Assembly (NCBI GenBank): GCA_019720755.1
Contig: CP081303.1
Span: 434,001 to 498,000, forward strand
Reading direction: 5' to 3'
Length of the DNA: 64,000 nt
Origin: Prolixibacteraceae bacterium
Lineage (GTDB): Bacteria > Bacteroidota > Bacteroidia > Bacteroidales > Prolixibacteraceae
Position numbers and translations under genes: made by a program. The notes beneath the pieces are model-generated. The model ran no database searches, was not told the DNA's origin, and saw only the letters and a list, made by a program, of their open reading frames with translations. This document shows positions 1 to 9,735 of this stretch, one piece after another (the first letter of the stretch is position 1; each line of letters begins with the position of its first letter).

Positions 1-1236
1 ATCATCCTCTACATCTTGGAAGTAACGGTCTTTAGATCCATTCTCCATTGCATCGATAGATCCCATACCTCGGTATGATTTAAATTTACGTCCCTGGAAG
101 ATGATTGTTTCTCCTGGAGCTTCATCTACCCCAGCAAATAGAGAACCACACATTACTGTGTTTCCTCCAGCAGCCAATGCTTTTACGATATCTCCTGAGT
201 AACGAAGACCACCATCAGCAATCACAGGCACACCACTATTCTTAATTGCTTTTGCTACATTATAAATAGCAGAAAGTTGAGGAACACCAACACCAGCAAC
301 AACACGAGTTGTACAGATTGAACCAGGACCAATTCCAACTTTCACTGCGTCTGCACCAGCAAATACAAGTTCTGAGGCTGCTTCAGCAGTCGCAATATTA
401 CCAACAATAAAGTCTACCTTTGGATATTCCGTTTTTGCTTTTTTAAGCACTTCAATAACTCCTTTAGAGTGACCGTGTGCCGTGTCGATTACAATAGCAT
501 CTACTTCCGCACCAACAAGAGCCTCTATACGTTGCATTGTATCTCCTGTAACACCAACCCCCGCAGCAACACGAAGACGACCTTTACTATCCTTACATGC
601 AAAAGGTTTATCTTTTGCTTTGGTGATGTCTTTGTATGTAACCAATCCAAGAAGATGGTTTTCGGCATCAACAACAGGGAGTTTTTCAATCTTATATTTT
701 TGAAGAATCTCTGCTGCTTTTTCTAAGTCAGTAGCAACATCCGTAGTCACAAGATTTTCCTTTGTCATTACTTCAGAAATCTTGCGTGCAAGATTTGACT
801 CAAATCGAAGGTCACGGTTCGTAACGATTCCAATAAGTTTCTTATTTTCATCAGTTACTGGGATACCACCGATCTTATTTGCTTCCATAATACGTAAAGC
901 ATCACGTACCGCTTTGTTCGGACTGATCGTAATAGGATCATAGATCATTCCGTTTTCTGCTCTTTTTACAATCTTTACCTGTTTTGCTTGAGCCTCAATA
1001 GACATGTTTTTGTGAATCACTCCGATTCCACCTTCACGAGCCATTGCAATAGCCATACTAGCTTCAGTAACTGTATCCATTGCAGCTGAAACTATGGGTG
1101 CGTTTAGCTCAATGTTACGTGAAAACTTAGTTTTAAGGCTGACATTACGTGGAAGTACTTCGGAATATGAGGGTACAAGAAGTACATCGTCGAAGGTAAG
1201 TCCTTCGAATACAATCTTATCTGAAAAAAACGACAT
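1..1236 (-). CDS. guaB: Inosine-5'-monophosphate dehydrogenase, 3' end cut by window edge
   Basis: Catalyses the NAD-dependent oxidation of IMP to XMP, the first committed step of GMP synthesis, in the cytoplasm. The reverse strand reads without a break from the ATG at 1236 to the window edge, about 412 residues of the usual ~490. The protein opens with [20 protein letters not shown], typical of GuaB. Two CBS domains follow (about residues 95-215), with the phrases [20 protein letters not shown] and [19 protein letters not shown]. The catalytic-loop motif GPGSICTTR carries the active cysteine, and [14 protein letters not shown] and GSLFAG form the phosphate site. The C-terminal ~80 residues lie outside the window. 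It is transcribed away from recQ. A TATCTTTG promoter-like box lies upstream at 1289-1282. Confidence 0.97.
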   Translation of the reverse strand, partial: MSFFSDKIVFEGLTFDDVLLVPSYSEVLPRNVSLKTKFSRNIELNAPIVSAAMDTVTEASMAIAMAREGGIGVIHKNMSIEAQAKQVKIVKRAENGMIYDPITISPNKAVRDALRIMEANKIGGIPVTDENKKLIGIVTNRDLRFESNLARKISEVMTKENLVTTDVATDLEKAAEILQKYKIEKLPVVDAENHLLGLVTYKDITKAKDKPFACKDSKGRLRVAAGVGVTGDTMQRIEALVGAEVDAIVIDTAHGHSKGVIEVLKKAKTEYPKVDFIVGNIATAEAASELVFAGADAVKVGIGPGSICTTRVVAGVGVPQLSAIYNVAKAIKNSGVPVIADGGLRYSGDIVKALAAGGNTVMCGSLFAGVDEAPGETIIFQGRKFKSYRGMGSIDAMENGSKDRYFQDVEDD

Positions 1237-1281
1237 GGGTATTATATTTTTTGGATTAGAAACGTTTTTTTATTTAATCGG

Positions 1282-1289
1282 CAAAGATA
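1282..1289 (-). promoter_or_regulatory. Candidate -7 box of the guaB promoter
   Basis: The minus strand reads TATCTTTG, an exact match to the Bacteroidota -7 consensus TAnnTTTG, about 46 bp before the guaB ATG. No clear TTTG -33 box was found at 19-21 bp spacing, so this is a moderate candidate. Confidence 0.4.
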
Positions 1290-1483
1290 ACCTTTTTGTT
1301 CAATATAATAACGGTTTAAATGTGATATTCATATAAAAATGTGTATCTTATTGTTGGAGAAAGAGTTTAATATCAGTGTGTGTGTTTGTTTAGATGATTG
1401 AGAGATATTTTTTTTGATGTCATCTTTCTATACTTTAGTTTTGTTATAACAAAGCATCAAATAATCAGATAATTTATTAGTAA

Positions 1484-3370
1484 GTGAGCGAATATAGAGA
1501 AATATTAAAACAGTATTTTGGGTTTGATTCCTTTCGACCACTACAAGAGGATATTATCGATTCTGTTGTCAAAGGTCATGACACGTTGGGTGTGATGCCT
1601 ACCGGTGGAGGTAAGTCAATCGTGTTTCAGGTAGCTGCATTGGTTCGTGGGGGCGTTTGTGTGGTGGTGACTCCTTTGATTTCATTGATGCAGGATCAAG
1701 TTCGAAATCTTCACCGCAGTGGTATAAAAGCTGTCGCTCTTGTTTCTGGGATGAGTAAGCATGAAGTTCATATTGCTCTGGATGCGGTAGAGTATGGAGA
1801 TACTCCATTTCTTTATTTGTCGCCAGAACGACTTCAAAGTGATTTGGTACAACGACGTATAGGGAGGATACCTATAAACCTTATTGTTGTAGATGAAGCC
1901 CATTGTATCTCTCAGTGGGGGTTTGATTTTCGTCCGTCTTATAGAGATATCTCGACTTTTAGAGATGCTTTTCCACAAGTGCCCTTATTGGCTTTAACGG
2001 CAACTGCTACTCCATGGGTTGCAAGAGACATTCAGAAAGAGCTCCATTTTAGTACTGAAAATATTTTTAAGAAGAGTTTTGTTCGTCCGAATTTAAATTA
2101 TCGAGTGCGTATTCTTGAGAATAAAGACCAATATCTATTAAATGTTCTGAAAAGAGCAAAAGGGGTGGGTTTGGTTTATGTTCGTACAAGAAGAAAAGCA
2201 CGTATTTTATCAGAAATGTTACGCAATCAAGGTATTGGTGCCGATTTTTATCATGGTGGTTTATCTGCAGAAATGCGTACTGAAAAACAGCAGGCTTGGA
2301 TAGATGGGAAAACTAGAATTATCGTTGGAACGAATGCTTTTGGAATGGGGATCGATAAACATAATGTTCGCTTTGTCGTCCATTATGATGTTCCTAGTTC
2401 GATGGAAGCATATTATCAGGAAGCTGGCCGTGCGGGTAGGGATGAGATGCGATCGGTGGTTGTTTTGCTCTACTCTAATGAAGATAAAAAGAGCCTGCAT
2501 AATGAACTGAACTCTTCCTTTCCTGATGTGGATGAGGTTCGAAAGATTTATGACTCTTTGTGTAACCGTCTTCAAGTACCGATGAATACAGGAGAAGGAC
2601 GTTCTTTTCCTATTGACATCTTTGACTTTTCGAAGAAATTTAATTTCTCAATGATTCATGTCTTCCATGCTTTGAGGCTTATGGAGAAGGAGGGATATAT
2701 ACAGTATATGGATGAGATGGAGAGTGTCTCCAAAGTAAATATCTCAATTCAGCGCGACGATCTTTATGTATTTCAAGTGGATAATCCATCATACGATAAG
2801 TTTATTAGAGTATTGTTGAGGATGTATGAAGGGGTGTTTGTGGACTATATCGAGATAGATGAACAAGAGCTTGCTGATGTCTTGAAGTGGGATAAGGAGA
2901 AAGTAGAGAAGGTTCTTGCTATTTTAGATAAAAGTGGTGTCATTAGATATAGTGCTGCACAAAAAACAGCTTATGTGACAATTCTAAGGAATAGGGTGTC
3001 TATGGATAGGTTTATGTTTAATAGTCAGAAATACAACGAGCGGAAGAATTTCGCATTGGAGCGTATGACCCGGATGATTGAATATTGTGAAGTGAAGTCT
3101 ATTTGTAGGATGGTTTTTATATCGAATTATTTTGGTGAATATGATGTAGAGACCTGTGGTGTTTGTGATGTGTGTCAGGCAGAAAAGGCCAATCAAGGAG
3201 ATGGTCTTGAGGCCCGAATTTGTAAGGCATTACAAACCCCAGTATCGTTGATTAAACTTCACTCTCTTTTTGTGGAAGAACGAACTTTTCCAATGGTCTT
3301 GGATAAGCTTTTACAGTCAGAAGTAATCGTTTATGATAGAAATGGCTTTCTGGTTCTAAATGATAAATAG
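1484..3370 (+). CDS. recQ: ATP-dependent DNA helicase RecQ
   Basis: A 3'-5' superfamily 2 DNA helicase used in recombination repair and stalled-fork processing. Visible motifs are the Walker A loop PTGGGKS (about residues 39-45), the Walker B box DEAH followed by the RecQ signature [13 protein letters not shown] (about 137-155), LTATAT, the TNAFGMGID region and QEAGRAGRD. The zinc-binding region near residue 530-560 shows the expected four cysteines (EYCEVKSIC ... CGVCDVC). At 628 residues it is shorter than RecQ proteins that end in an HRDC domain, and none is recognisable here. The start is GTG at 1484; the sequence begins at the usual RecQ N-terminus, so no longer form is needed. Confidence 0.96.
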   Translation: MSEYREILKQYFGFDSFRPLQEDIIDSVVKGHDTLGVMPTGGGKSIVFQVAALVRGGVCVVVTPLISLMQDQVRNLHRSGIKAVALVSGMSKHEVHIALDAVEYGDTPFLYLSPERLQSDLVQRRIGRIPINLIVVDEAHCISQWGFDFRPSYRDISTFRDAFPQVPLLALTATATPWVARDIQKELHFSTENIFKKSFVRPNLNYRVRILENKDQYLLNVLKRAKGVGLVYVRTRRKARILSEMLRNQGIGADFYHGGLSAEMRTEKQQAWIDGKTRIIVGTNAFGMGIDKHNVRFVVHYDVPSSMEAYYQEAGRAGRDEMRSVVVLLYSNEDKKSLHNELNSSFPDVDEVRKIYDSLCNRLQVPMNTGEGRSFPIDIFDFSKKFNFSMIHVFHALRLMEKEGYIQYMDEMESVSKVNISIQRDDLYVFQVDNPSYDKFIRVLLRMYEGVFVDYIEIDEQELADVLKWDKEKVEKVLAILDKSGVIRYSAAQKTAYVTILRNRVSMDRFMFNSQKYNERKNFALERMTRMIEYCEVKSICRMVFISNYFGEYDVETCGVCDVCQAEKANQGDGLEARICKALQTPVSLIKLHSLFVEERTFPMVLDKLLQSEVIVYDRNGFLVLNDK

Positions 3371-3446
3371 TCAATAAAAATGGGAAACTTCAATCGGTTG
3401 ATGTATTTTTGAAAAATCATGGATAAATTTAATTTTTATATTCATC

Positions 3447-3989
3447 ATGGGTGAAGATAGTTTAGATCATATTGTATACCAGAAGAGTGTTGTTGAATTT
3501 GTTGCTGTGGCAAATGAGTATTGTCTCTTTGTGGAGCAAAAAGAACATGAAAAGCGTTCTGAATATTTAACCAACATCCAGAAATTTTGGAGTTTGTTGT
3601 ATCTGAAAGCAACTTTGCTACCAGAAGTCGATGGAGGCGATGTGTATGCTGAAAAATTTCTAGAGGAACATGATTACTGGTTTCTGCAGAATAAGATATC
3701 TAATTTTTTAGGTCCACATGATCGCTATACTGGGTATTCTGATACGGATCACTACCTTTTGGACGAGGAGGCTCAGAATACATTGTCTGAAAATATAATG
3801 GATGTTTACCAAGATCTTAAAGATTTTGTAATGTCTTATCAGTTAGGAGTTGAGGAGGCGATGGAAGCAGCATTGTTCGAATGTAGAGAACATTTTCAGA
3901 TACATTGGGGGAAACAGTTATTAAATGGCTTGAGAGTAATGCATATACTACTCTATGGAGAACAAGACATTGATCAAGAACAAGATTAG
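3447..3989 (+). CDS. DUF5063 domain protein
   Basis: A 180-residue acidic, mostly helical soluble protein with no signal peptide or membrane segment. It resembles the DUF5063 family of Bacteroidota, recognised from the N-terminal pattern VEFVAVANEYC and the following helix with FWSLLYLKATLLPEV. The biochemical role is unknown. It lies 76 bp after recQ and 62 bp before an RNase D-like exonuclease on the same strand; a DUF5063-exonuclease pairing is familiar in Bacteroidales and hints at a nucleic-acid link, but nothing in the protein shows an active site. Confidence 0.75.
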   Translation: MGEDSLDHIVYQKSVVEFVAVANEYCLFVEQKEHEKRSEYLTNIQKFWSLLYLKATLLPEVDGGDVYAEKFLEEHDYWFLQNKISNFLGPHDRYTGYSDTDHYLLDEEAQNTLSENIMDVYQDLKDFVMSYQLGVEEAMEAALFECREHFQIHWGKQLLNGLRVMHILLYGEQDIDQEQD

Positions 3990-4051
3990 ATTTAAATAGC
4001 CTATTCGGTGTATTTAATAAGATTTTTAAGCAAAAAGAAGATTCAATCTAT

Positions 4052-4639
4052 ATGATTTTTTTTGAAGGAAAAAAGAGTATTTCAAAAGAGGAGTTGGCTT
4101 CATTGCCTTTGGATGCTTACAATGGTGAGATTATTTTGGTAGATACCAAAGAGGGTTTAGAAGAGATCTGTTTAGGCTTACAACAATATTCCATATTAGG
4201 GTTTGATACAGAAACTAGACCTGCATTTAAAAAAGGAGTTGTTCATGAAGTTTCTCTATTGCAACTTTCGACTGATGATCAAGTTTTTTTGTTTCGATTA
4301 AATAAAATTGGACTGCCATCGTGTTTAAAAAGAGTGCTAGAGAATAAAAAGATTGTCAAAGTGGGAGCTGCTATTCGTGACGATATCAAAGGATTGAATA
4401 GAATTGGAGCTTTTAATCCTGGTGGTTTTGTGGAACTTCAAGATTTTGTAAAAGAGTATGAGATCGAAAATTTCGGTTTAAAGAAATTGGCAGGATTAGT
4501 TTTGGGTTTTCGAATTTCTAAGGGACAAAGACTTACCAACTGGGAGAATGATGTTTTAACTCCTTCTCAGCAAATTTATGCGGCAACAGACGCATGGGTT
4601 TCTTCTGAGGTATATAAAAAGCTAATATCCGTAAGATAG
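4052..4639 (+). CDS. 3'-5' exonuclease, RNase D-like (DEDDy)
   Basis: Likely removes nucleotides from RNA or DNA 3' ends. The DEDD catalytic set can be read: FDTET near residue 51 (Exo I), a conserved aspartate pair in AIRDDIKGL near residue 110 (Exo II), and YAATDAW near residue 179 (Exo III, with the tyrosine of the DEDDy subclass). The protein is 195 residues, a single exonuclease domain without the HRDC domains of full-length RNase D, so it is a stand-alone ribonuclease D-like or WRN-exonuclease-like enzyme. The exact substrate cannot be told from sequence. Confidence 0.85.
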   Translation: MIFFEGKKSISKEELASLPLDAYNGEIILVDTKEGLEEICLGLQQYSILGFDTETRPAFKKGVVHEVSLLQLSTDDQVFLFRLNKIGLPSCLKRVLENKKIVKVGAAIRDDIKGLNRIGAFNPGGFVELQDFVKEYEIENFGLKKLAGLVLGFRISKGQRLTNWENDVLTPSQQIYAATDAWVSSEVYKKLISVR

Positions 4640-4742
4640 ATATGGCAATTCATTAACTAATGATCCAACGATGTGTAGAGAGCTTTTATAATCACTAGGG
4701 TAACTATAGAGTGTTAGGATCTTTAATATTAAAGAGAAGAAT

Positions 4743-5951
4743 TTGAAATTTACTGATATAAATTTTACAGATTACCTTCAAGAAGGTATTGAGGCAATGG
4801 GCTACAAAGATTGTACGCCAATACAAGAGAAATCGATTCCTGTAATCAAAGAAAGAAAAGATCTGATTGCATGTGCACAGACGGGGACAGGAAAAACAGC
4901 TGCTTTTTTATTGCCAATTTTAGATCGTATTTCACAGTGTCCAGAGGATTCTAAGATTAGAGCACTTATAATTGTTCCTACTAGAGAGTTAGCTTTACAG
5001 ATCGACCAACAAGTGGAAGGAATGTCTTATTATTGTAATGTCTCTTCGGTTTCTGTTTATGGAGGAAGTGAGAGCGACATCTGGTCAAGACAAAAAAAGG
5101 CCCTTTCAAGTGGTGCAGATATTGTTGTGGCTACTCCAGGACGTCTTTTACAGCATCTAAGCTTTAACTATGTCGATTTATCAAATATTGATGTGGTGAT
5201 CTTAGATGAGGCGGATAGAATGTTAGATATGGGATTCTATGAGGATATCGTAAAGATCATTAAAGAGACACCAAATGAACGACAGACGCTGTTGTTTTCT
5301 GCTACGATGCCTCCTAAAATTCGTAAATTAGCAAATACTATTCTAAAGGACCCAGAGGAGGTTAATATTGCTATTTCGAAACCTGCGGAGAAGATTCTTC
5401 AAGTTGCGTATATGGTATTCAACCAAAATAAGGTAAAACTTATTCAATCCCTTTTAGATGGAAAGGATTATCTTAATGGCGTTATTATCTTCTGTTCTCG
5501 AAAATCGGATGTAAATGAGTTAAATTTGGCTTTAAATAGACTTAATATTAATTCGGCTGCCATCCACTCCGATTTGGAACAAAAGGATCGAGAGTCTGCT
5601 TTATTGGAGTTTAGAAGTCATAAACTGCAGGTATTGGTTGCTACAGATATCTTGGCTCGTGGAATCGATATTAAAGGGTTAGATCTAGTGATAAACTATA
5701 ATGTTCCAAGTGATGCAGCTGATTATGTGCATAGGGTGGGACGTACTGCAAGAGCTGAGGCTTCAGGTATTGCTATTACTCTAATATCAGATTCTGATCA
5801 GAATGAGTTTAAAGACATTGAAACTTTAATTGAGAGAGAGATATTAAAGCTTGATACTCCATTAGAGATTGGTTCTTCTCCAGTCTATTCTCCAAAAACA
5901 AGAAAACAATATAAGGGAAAACGACAATTTTTTAAGAAGAAAAAAAAGTAA
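4743..5951 (+). CDS. DEAD-box ATP-dependent RNA helicase (RhlE/DeaD-like)
   Basis: An RNA-remodelling helicase for ribosome assembly or mRNA turnover. All core motifs are present in order: Q-motif (DCTPIQEKSIP), AQTGTGKT, PTRELA, TPGRLL, DEAD, SAT, the second RecA domain with ATDILARGID, and HRVGRTAR. The last ~15 residues form a basic tail (KGKRQFFKKKKK) of the kind that tethers such helicases to RNA. Translation begins at TTG 4743 (reads MKFTDINFTDYL); no ATG lies nearby upstream in frame. The 402-residue length fits RhlE-type proteins. xseA starts 4 bp after the stop, so the genes are probably co-transcribed. Confidence 0.93.
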   Translation: MKFTDINFTDYLQEGIEAMGYKDCTPIQEKSIPVIKERKDLIACAQTGTGKTAAFLLPILDRISQCPEDSKIRALIIVPTRELALQIDQQVEGMSYYCNVSSVSVYGGSESDIWSRQKKALSSGADIVVATPGRLLQHLSFNYVDLSNIDVVILDEADRMLDMGFYEDIVKIIKETPNERQTLLFSATMPPKIRKLANTILKDPEEVNIAISKPAEKILQVAYMVFNQNKVKLIQSLLDGKDYLNGVIIFCSRKSDVNELNLALNRLNINSAAIHSDLEQKDRESALLEFRSHKLQVLVATDILARGIDIKGLDLVINYNVPSDAADYVHRVGRTARAEASGIAITLISDSDQNEFKDIETLIEREILKLDTPLEIGSSPVYSPKTRKQYKGKRQFFKKKKK

Positions 5952-5954
5952 TAA

Positions 5955-7400
5955 TTGATGAAACAGGGAGTTCGTTTATCACAAGTGCTAGGTTTTGTTG
6001 AGAATGTAATCTCAACAGCATTCAAGTCGCCTTTTTGGTTGTGTTGTGAACTCTCTGATGTCAAAGTGAATGGACAAGGACATTGTTTTGTTCAATTATT
6101 GGAAAAAGATTTAGAATCGGATAAGATTATAGCTAAATCTAATGGCATTATATGGTCTAGGTCTTATATCTCAATAAAAGAAAAATTTGAACAAACTACA
6201 GGTATGTCTATTGCTTCTGGAGTGCAAGTGCTTTTGAAAGTACATGTAGTTTTTAATGAAGTTTATGGGCTGACATTTCAGATACGAGACATTGATCCTA
6301 GCTATACTTTGGGTGAGATTGAAAGGAAGAGACGTGAGAATTTACTTCGTCTAGAGAAAGAGGGGTTGTTAGATTTAAATAAACATGTTCCAAAACCTTT
6401 GTGCTATCAGAATGTGGCAGTAATTTCTTCTGAATATGCGGCAGGATACCAGGATTTTGTTGATCAAGTGGTACATAATAGGTTAAAGTTCTACTGTAAG
6501 ATGACTCTCTTCTCTGCGATTCTTCAAGGGGATGGTGCGGAAAGAAGCATCTTAGATGCGATTCAAAGAGTAAAGAGTGATCCTGGTACTTTTGATGCTG
6601 TAATTGTTATTAGAGGAGGTGGTTCTCAATCAGATTTGGCTGTTTTTGACTCCTATCATGTTGCAAAGAATTTGGCACTATTGCCTGTACCCGTTTTTAC
6701 AGGTATTGGTCACACTAAAGATCAATCTGTGGTGGATCAGGTGGTCGCATTTCCTTTGAAGACACCTACTGCTGTTGCAGATTTTATCATCGAAAAGATG
6801 TCCTTAGTTTATGAGAAATTAAATTTACTGGCCTATCACTTTGCTAGTAAAGTGAACAAGCTTTTTGAAAAGGAGCATGAACTTCATAGCCGCATGAAAA
6901 ACGATTTATTGCATGTTGTGATGAAAAATCGTTTAAAAAGTCGTGAATCACAAGAGGTGTTGTTTCGCAATTTTCAGGCTAAAACCAAGCAGGTAATTTA
7001 TAAAAAAGAACAGAACTTAGATAAAATAAAGATGTATGTTCAGAGGGTTGTTTTGAATCGTTTTGAGCGCTCTAATCAGCAATTATTGAGCTTTTATCAT
7101 CAAATGTTTATGGTTAGTAAAATAGTTTTGTCTCGTAAAAATAATTCAATAATGCCGTTGATTTCGACACTTTGTGTTCAGATAGATAATCGGAAAAGAT
7201 CTAAGAATGTAGAATTGGATCATTTTAGTCGAGTTGTTTCTTCTTATGATCCAAATAATATATTAAAAAGAGGCTATTCAATTGTTAAAAAGAATGGCAA
7301 ATTAGTACGTTCTATTGAAGATGTGCAAGTGGGGGATGAGATCGAAACTAGTCTTTCTAATTTCTCTATTTTTAGTAATGTAATTAAGTGTGAGGAGTAG
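5955..7400 (+). CDS. xseA: Exodeoxyribonuclease VII large subunit
   Basis: Large subunit of exonuclease VII, which degrades single-stranded DNA from both ends. Residues 1-115 form the OB-fold DNA-binding part (LSQVLGFVENVI, FWLCCELSDVKVNGQGHCFVQL). The catalytic domain carries VISSEYAAGYQDF, RGGGSQSDLAVFD near residue 216-228 and TGIGHTKDQSVVD near residue 246-258, all diagnostic of XseA. A long coiled-coil helical stretch (about 290-430) and the C-terminal ILKRGYSIVKKNGK motif follow. At 481 residues it is of normal size. The 3' end overlaps the possible GTG start of xseB. Confidence 0.96.
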   Translation: MMKQGVRLSQVLGFVENVISTAFKSPFWLCCELSDVKVNGQGHCFVQLLEKDLESDKIIAKSNGIIWSRSYISIKEKFEQTTGMSIASGVQVLLKVHVVFNEVYGLTFQIRDIDPSYTLGEIERKRRENLLRLEKEGLLDLNKHVPKPLCYQNVAVISSEYAAGYQDFVDQVVHNRLKFYCKMTLFSAILQGDGAERSILDAIQRVKSDPGTFDAVIVIRGGGSQSDLAVFDSYHVAKNLALLPVPVFTGIGHTKDQSVVDQVVAFPLKTPTAVADFIIEKMSLVYEKLNLLAYHFASKVNKLFEKEHELHSRMKNDLLHVVMKNRLKSRESQEVLFRNFQAKTKQVIYKKEQNLDKIKMYVQRVVLNRFERSNQQLLSFYHQMFMVSKIVLSRKNNSIMPLISTLCVQIDNRKRSKNVELDHFSRVVSSYDPNNILKRGYSIVKKNGKLVRSIEDVQVGDEIETSLSNFSIFSNVIKCEE

Positions 7401-7605
7401 CGTAATGATTGATAATAAGAGTTATAAGGAGTCTATTGAAGAGATTAAAGTGATCTTAGAAAATATTGAAAAAGATGTGTATGATGTGGATGTTTTAGTA
7501 GAGAAAGTTCAGTATGTGTCCTCTCTTATAAAGCACTGTAAATCTAAATTAAAACAGTCTGAAACAGAAATCGACAATATTTTATCTAAAATAGATATGG
7601 AGTAG
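7390..7605 (+). CDS. xseB: Exodeoxyribonuclease VII small subunit
   Basis: Small helical partner that binds the XseA coiled coil to give active exonuclease VII. The product is 66-71 residues, the size expected for XseB, with the typical pattern SYKESIEEIKVILENIE and a second helix ending in CKSKLKQSETEIDNIL. The longest frame starts at GTG 7390, overlapping xseA. The ATG at 7405, with a GAGGAG purine stretch just before it, is the more natural start and would give 66 residues. Confidence 0.9.
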   Translation: MRSSVMIDNKSYKESIEEIKVILENIEKDVYDVDVLVEKVQYVSSLIKHCKSKLKQSETEIDNILSKIDME

Positions 7606-7766
7606 CTTATTATTTTGATTTTAATAGATATGATATTTTTTTTATAGTGATAACTATTTTGATATATTGCTAGAACTATTCTATAACTTTGGTGTTCATT
7701 TCATATAAATGACTCCGAGTTTATTATTATATAGTTTTTGTAATTATTATTTATAATTTTAATATC

Positions 7767-8348
7767 ATGTCTGTCTCAAAAATTGATTTTAAAATTGGTG
7801 ATTTACATTTTCAGTGCGAAGGAGATAACGAATGGGTGAATACCCAGTTAGATAAAGTGTTGGATCGTGTTTCTGATCTACTACAAAATTCTAACACAGT
7901 GTCTTCTAATGATGTGGATGTAAAATCGAACCAATTAAATGTTTCGAACGCTTCTGGCGATAATTTTAATTTAAACGTCTCTTCGGATGAAGGAGATAAA
8001 ACAACTACATTGATTGGAGGGAATCGGTCTAGAAAGCGGGGTAGGCCTTCAAAACAAGCTGCTATTGAAATAACTTCGACACACCCTTTAGTTGGTTATT
8101 TAGAACGTCATGATGCCCTTGATAATCAAGTACGACGATTTCTGGCTACTTCAACTTACTTGATGAGTAGTGGTGCACAAGTGCTGACTACGACTTTGGT
8201 TGCTGAACTAATAAAAGAAGCTGGTATACCGCGTCTTTCTAATGCAAGTGATTGTCTGAATAAGAATGAGAAAAAGGGTTTTTGTGAAAAGAGGGATAAA
8301 GAGTTTATTATCACTCATAAAGGGGTTAAATCTATTAAAGAGGGATAA
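7767..8348 (+). CDS. Unknown protein with AT-hook-like basic motif
   Basis: A 193-residue soluble protein without signal or membrane segment. Three parts can be seen: an N-terminal ~45 residues with KIGDLHFQCEGD; a polar, Asn/Ser/Asp-rich linker (about 45-85); and a basic patch SRKRGRPSK (about 88-98), which matches the AT-hook core RGRP. A helical C-terminal region (about 105-193) ends in KRDKEFIITHKGVKSI, which looks like the wing and final strand of a winged-helix fold. This suggests DNA binding, but that is inference; no known family was recognised. It stands alone after xseB and before a strong terminator. Confidence 0.6.
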   Translation: MSVSKIDFKIGDLHFQCEGDNEWVNTQLDKVLDRVSDLLQNSNTVSSNDVDVKSNQLNVSNASGDNFNLNVSSDEGDKTTTLIGGNRSRKRGRPSKQAAIEITSTHPLVGYLERHDALDNQVRRFLATSTYLMSSGAQVLTTTLVAELIKEAGIPRLSNASDCLNKNEKKGFCEKRDKEFIITHKGVKSIKEG

Positions 8349-8437
8349 TGATAGCCTTTTTGCTATATTTTTTAATTATAGATATGTTTAGACTATAATC
8401 TGACTAAACATATAGTAAGCTTTTTTTAAGAATATAT

Positions 8438-8475
8438 AAAAGAGGATGTTTCAGAGCACTGATTCATCCTCTTTT
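8438..8475 (+). terminator. Hairpin terminator / possible IS end
   Basis: A perfect 11-bp inverted repeat, AAAAGAGGATG ... CATCCTCTTTT, with a 16-nt loop, flanked by A- and T-runs so it could terminate from either side. It lies after the AT-hook-like gene and directly beyond the stop of the decayed transposase, so it may also mark that element's end. Confidence 0.7.
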
Positions 8476-8476
8476 G

Positions 8477-9045
8477 TTATGAAGTATTTGATGTTTCGGT
8501 ATTAAAATAAGATCTACTTGTAATTTTGTCTATTATTGTCTTTATCTCTTCTATTTTAGTATTTAGATTTAATAATCGGCGCTTATAATGTTTTTGTACG
8601 ACCCTTTGTGTATGCATTTTCTTCAGATTAATGGTAAGTGCAAGAATGCCTGATTCAATTTCTTATTTCATTATTCCTTTTATCAAAAATCGTTTAAAGA
8701 TTTATTTTGATTCAATTTGCTTCTACGTTAACGTGGTGTTGTCTCTTGTGTGTATTGTCTACGTCAAATGTAGGATGTATTCTAGCTTGAATTCGAAGTT
8801 TTATCTAGTCGATGCTTTCTCTGTACCGTTCTATTTCCTTATAAGTTTTCTTGCTCTGTACAGGCAACCGAAACAATTTTGTATAGGATATCCATGCAGC
8901 TTTTTCTTGAAATTAGAAGCGCTTTTTGAGGATGCACTTTGTTGTCAACTCCTGCTTCAATGAATAGTAGTAAGTGTTGGTGTTTTCGTGATAAAACAAG
9001 CAATAAGGACCACAGAATGTGTAAGCGTTATTGTTTATTTACTGC
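8477..9045 (-). pseudogene. Decayed IS1182-family transposase, C-terminal remnant
   Basis: No open frame survives, but the reverse strand carries recognisable blocks in order across shifted frames: FYHENTNTYYY, a cysteine-pair region (NCFGCLYRA), TYKEIERYRE, RQHHVNVEAN, FKRFLIKG and finally GILALTINLKKMHTQ before a stop at 8477. This order (CPxG-like segment, zinc-like cysteines, VExxFGxIK-type block, RFLLRG, GILALxxNLKK) is that of the C-terminal third of IS1182-type transposases. In-frame stops and at least two frameshifts separate the blocks. The N-terminal two thirds were not found. Confidence 0.6.
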
Positions 9046-9345
9046 TTTTTGTGAAAGTTGTTTTTTGCAAAGAGAGTTCTATCTCCCTGCTCAATAAATT
9101 CTTAGTTCGATTATGGTCCTTAGAATGAATCAGCACAGATATTAATAATTAAATAGGGATATAGGTTCAAAATCTTTTTTGAATGTGGTCTGTATGTTAG
9201 ATCGTCGGTAGGATTGTTGTGAATATAATCGTTGAGAACAAACTGATTTTGTGTATTTGAAGGCTTAACAATCTAATTCCATTTTTTTAGGATCGTGAAT
9301 TCTCGTTTGAGATACAACATATTTCGTAATTATAGAGACATTACA
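9046..9345. other. Non-coding stretch
   Basis: AT-rich sequence between the transposase remnant and the DUF4907 gene. No gene, repeat or clear promoter was seen; it may be further decayed insertion-sequence DNA. Confidence 0.4.
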
Positions 9346-9384
9346 AAAGAAGGGGCTTGACTCATTATGAGACAACCCCCTTTT
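9346..9384 (-). terminator. Long hairpin terminator
   Basis: An imperfect ~19-bp inverted repeat (AAGGGG-CTTGACTCAT / ATGAGAC-AACCCCC, about 15 pairs) with a one-base loop, just downstream of the minus-strand DUF4907 gene. The inner GTCTCAT/ATGAGAC arm resembles the ends of insertion sequences, so it may be a reused IS terminus. Confidence 0.6.
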
Positions 9385-9390
9385 GTTTTG

Positions 9391-9723
9391 CTATAATGTA
9401 ATCTGTAAGTCCCTGAGATCTTTGATACTAATAGTTGGACTTTTTCTTATTCCAATTTTGTTTGCTACAAATGTTCCAGTTTTTAATGCATCGTTGTAAG
9501 AGGAAAAAGGCTTTCTACCTTTTATTGCTGGAATATATGGCTGATCGATATAGCATTTATGATCGATCATTATTTGGTAGCCATATCCTCCATCATTTTT
9601 ATTAACTTCTACTGAGATATAATGCATATCCTTTTGACTGTGATTACTTTTTTTGATGGAGAAGATCGATGATATCGTGACAATAAAGAGTAATATTATA
9701 AGGATAGATTTTTGTTTTTTCAT
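9391..9723 (-). CDS. DUF4907 family protein
   Basis: A 110-residue exported or membrane-anchored protein with an N-terminal hydrophobic segment (residues 6-23, ILIILLFIVTISSIFSI). The mature part carries GGYGYQIMIDHKCYIDQPYIPAIKG and FSSYNDALKTGTFVANKI, the pattern of DUF4907. Function is unknown. It is the last gene of a two-gene unit with the kelch lipoprotein, 12 bp downstream of it; DUF4907 and kelch proteins are often neighbours in Bacteroidota, which suggests they act together at the cell envelope. Confidence 0.8.
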   Translation of the reverse strand: MKKQKSILIILLFIVTISSIFSIKKSNHSQKDMHYISVEVNKNDGGYGYQIMIDHKCYIDQPYIPAIKGRKPFSSYNDALKTGTFVANKIGIRKSPTISIKDLRDLQITL

Positions 9724-9735
9724 ATCAATGAAATA

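Noticed and set aside
469-726. Small open frames opposite guaB
   Set aside because: They lie wholly inside guaB on the other strand and show only shadow composition.
8631-8963. A 110-residue plus-strand open frame
   Set aside because: It overlaps, on the opposite strand, the recognisable blocks of a decayed transposase; its own translation has odd composition and no family.
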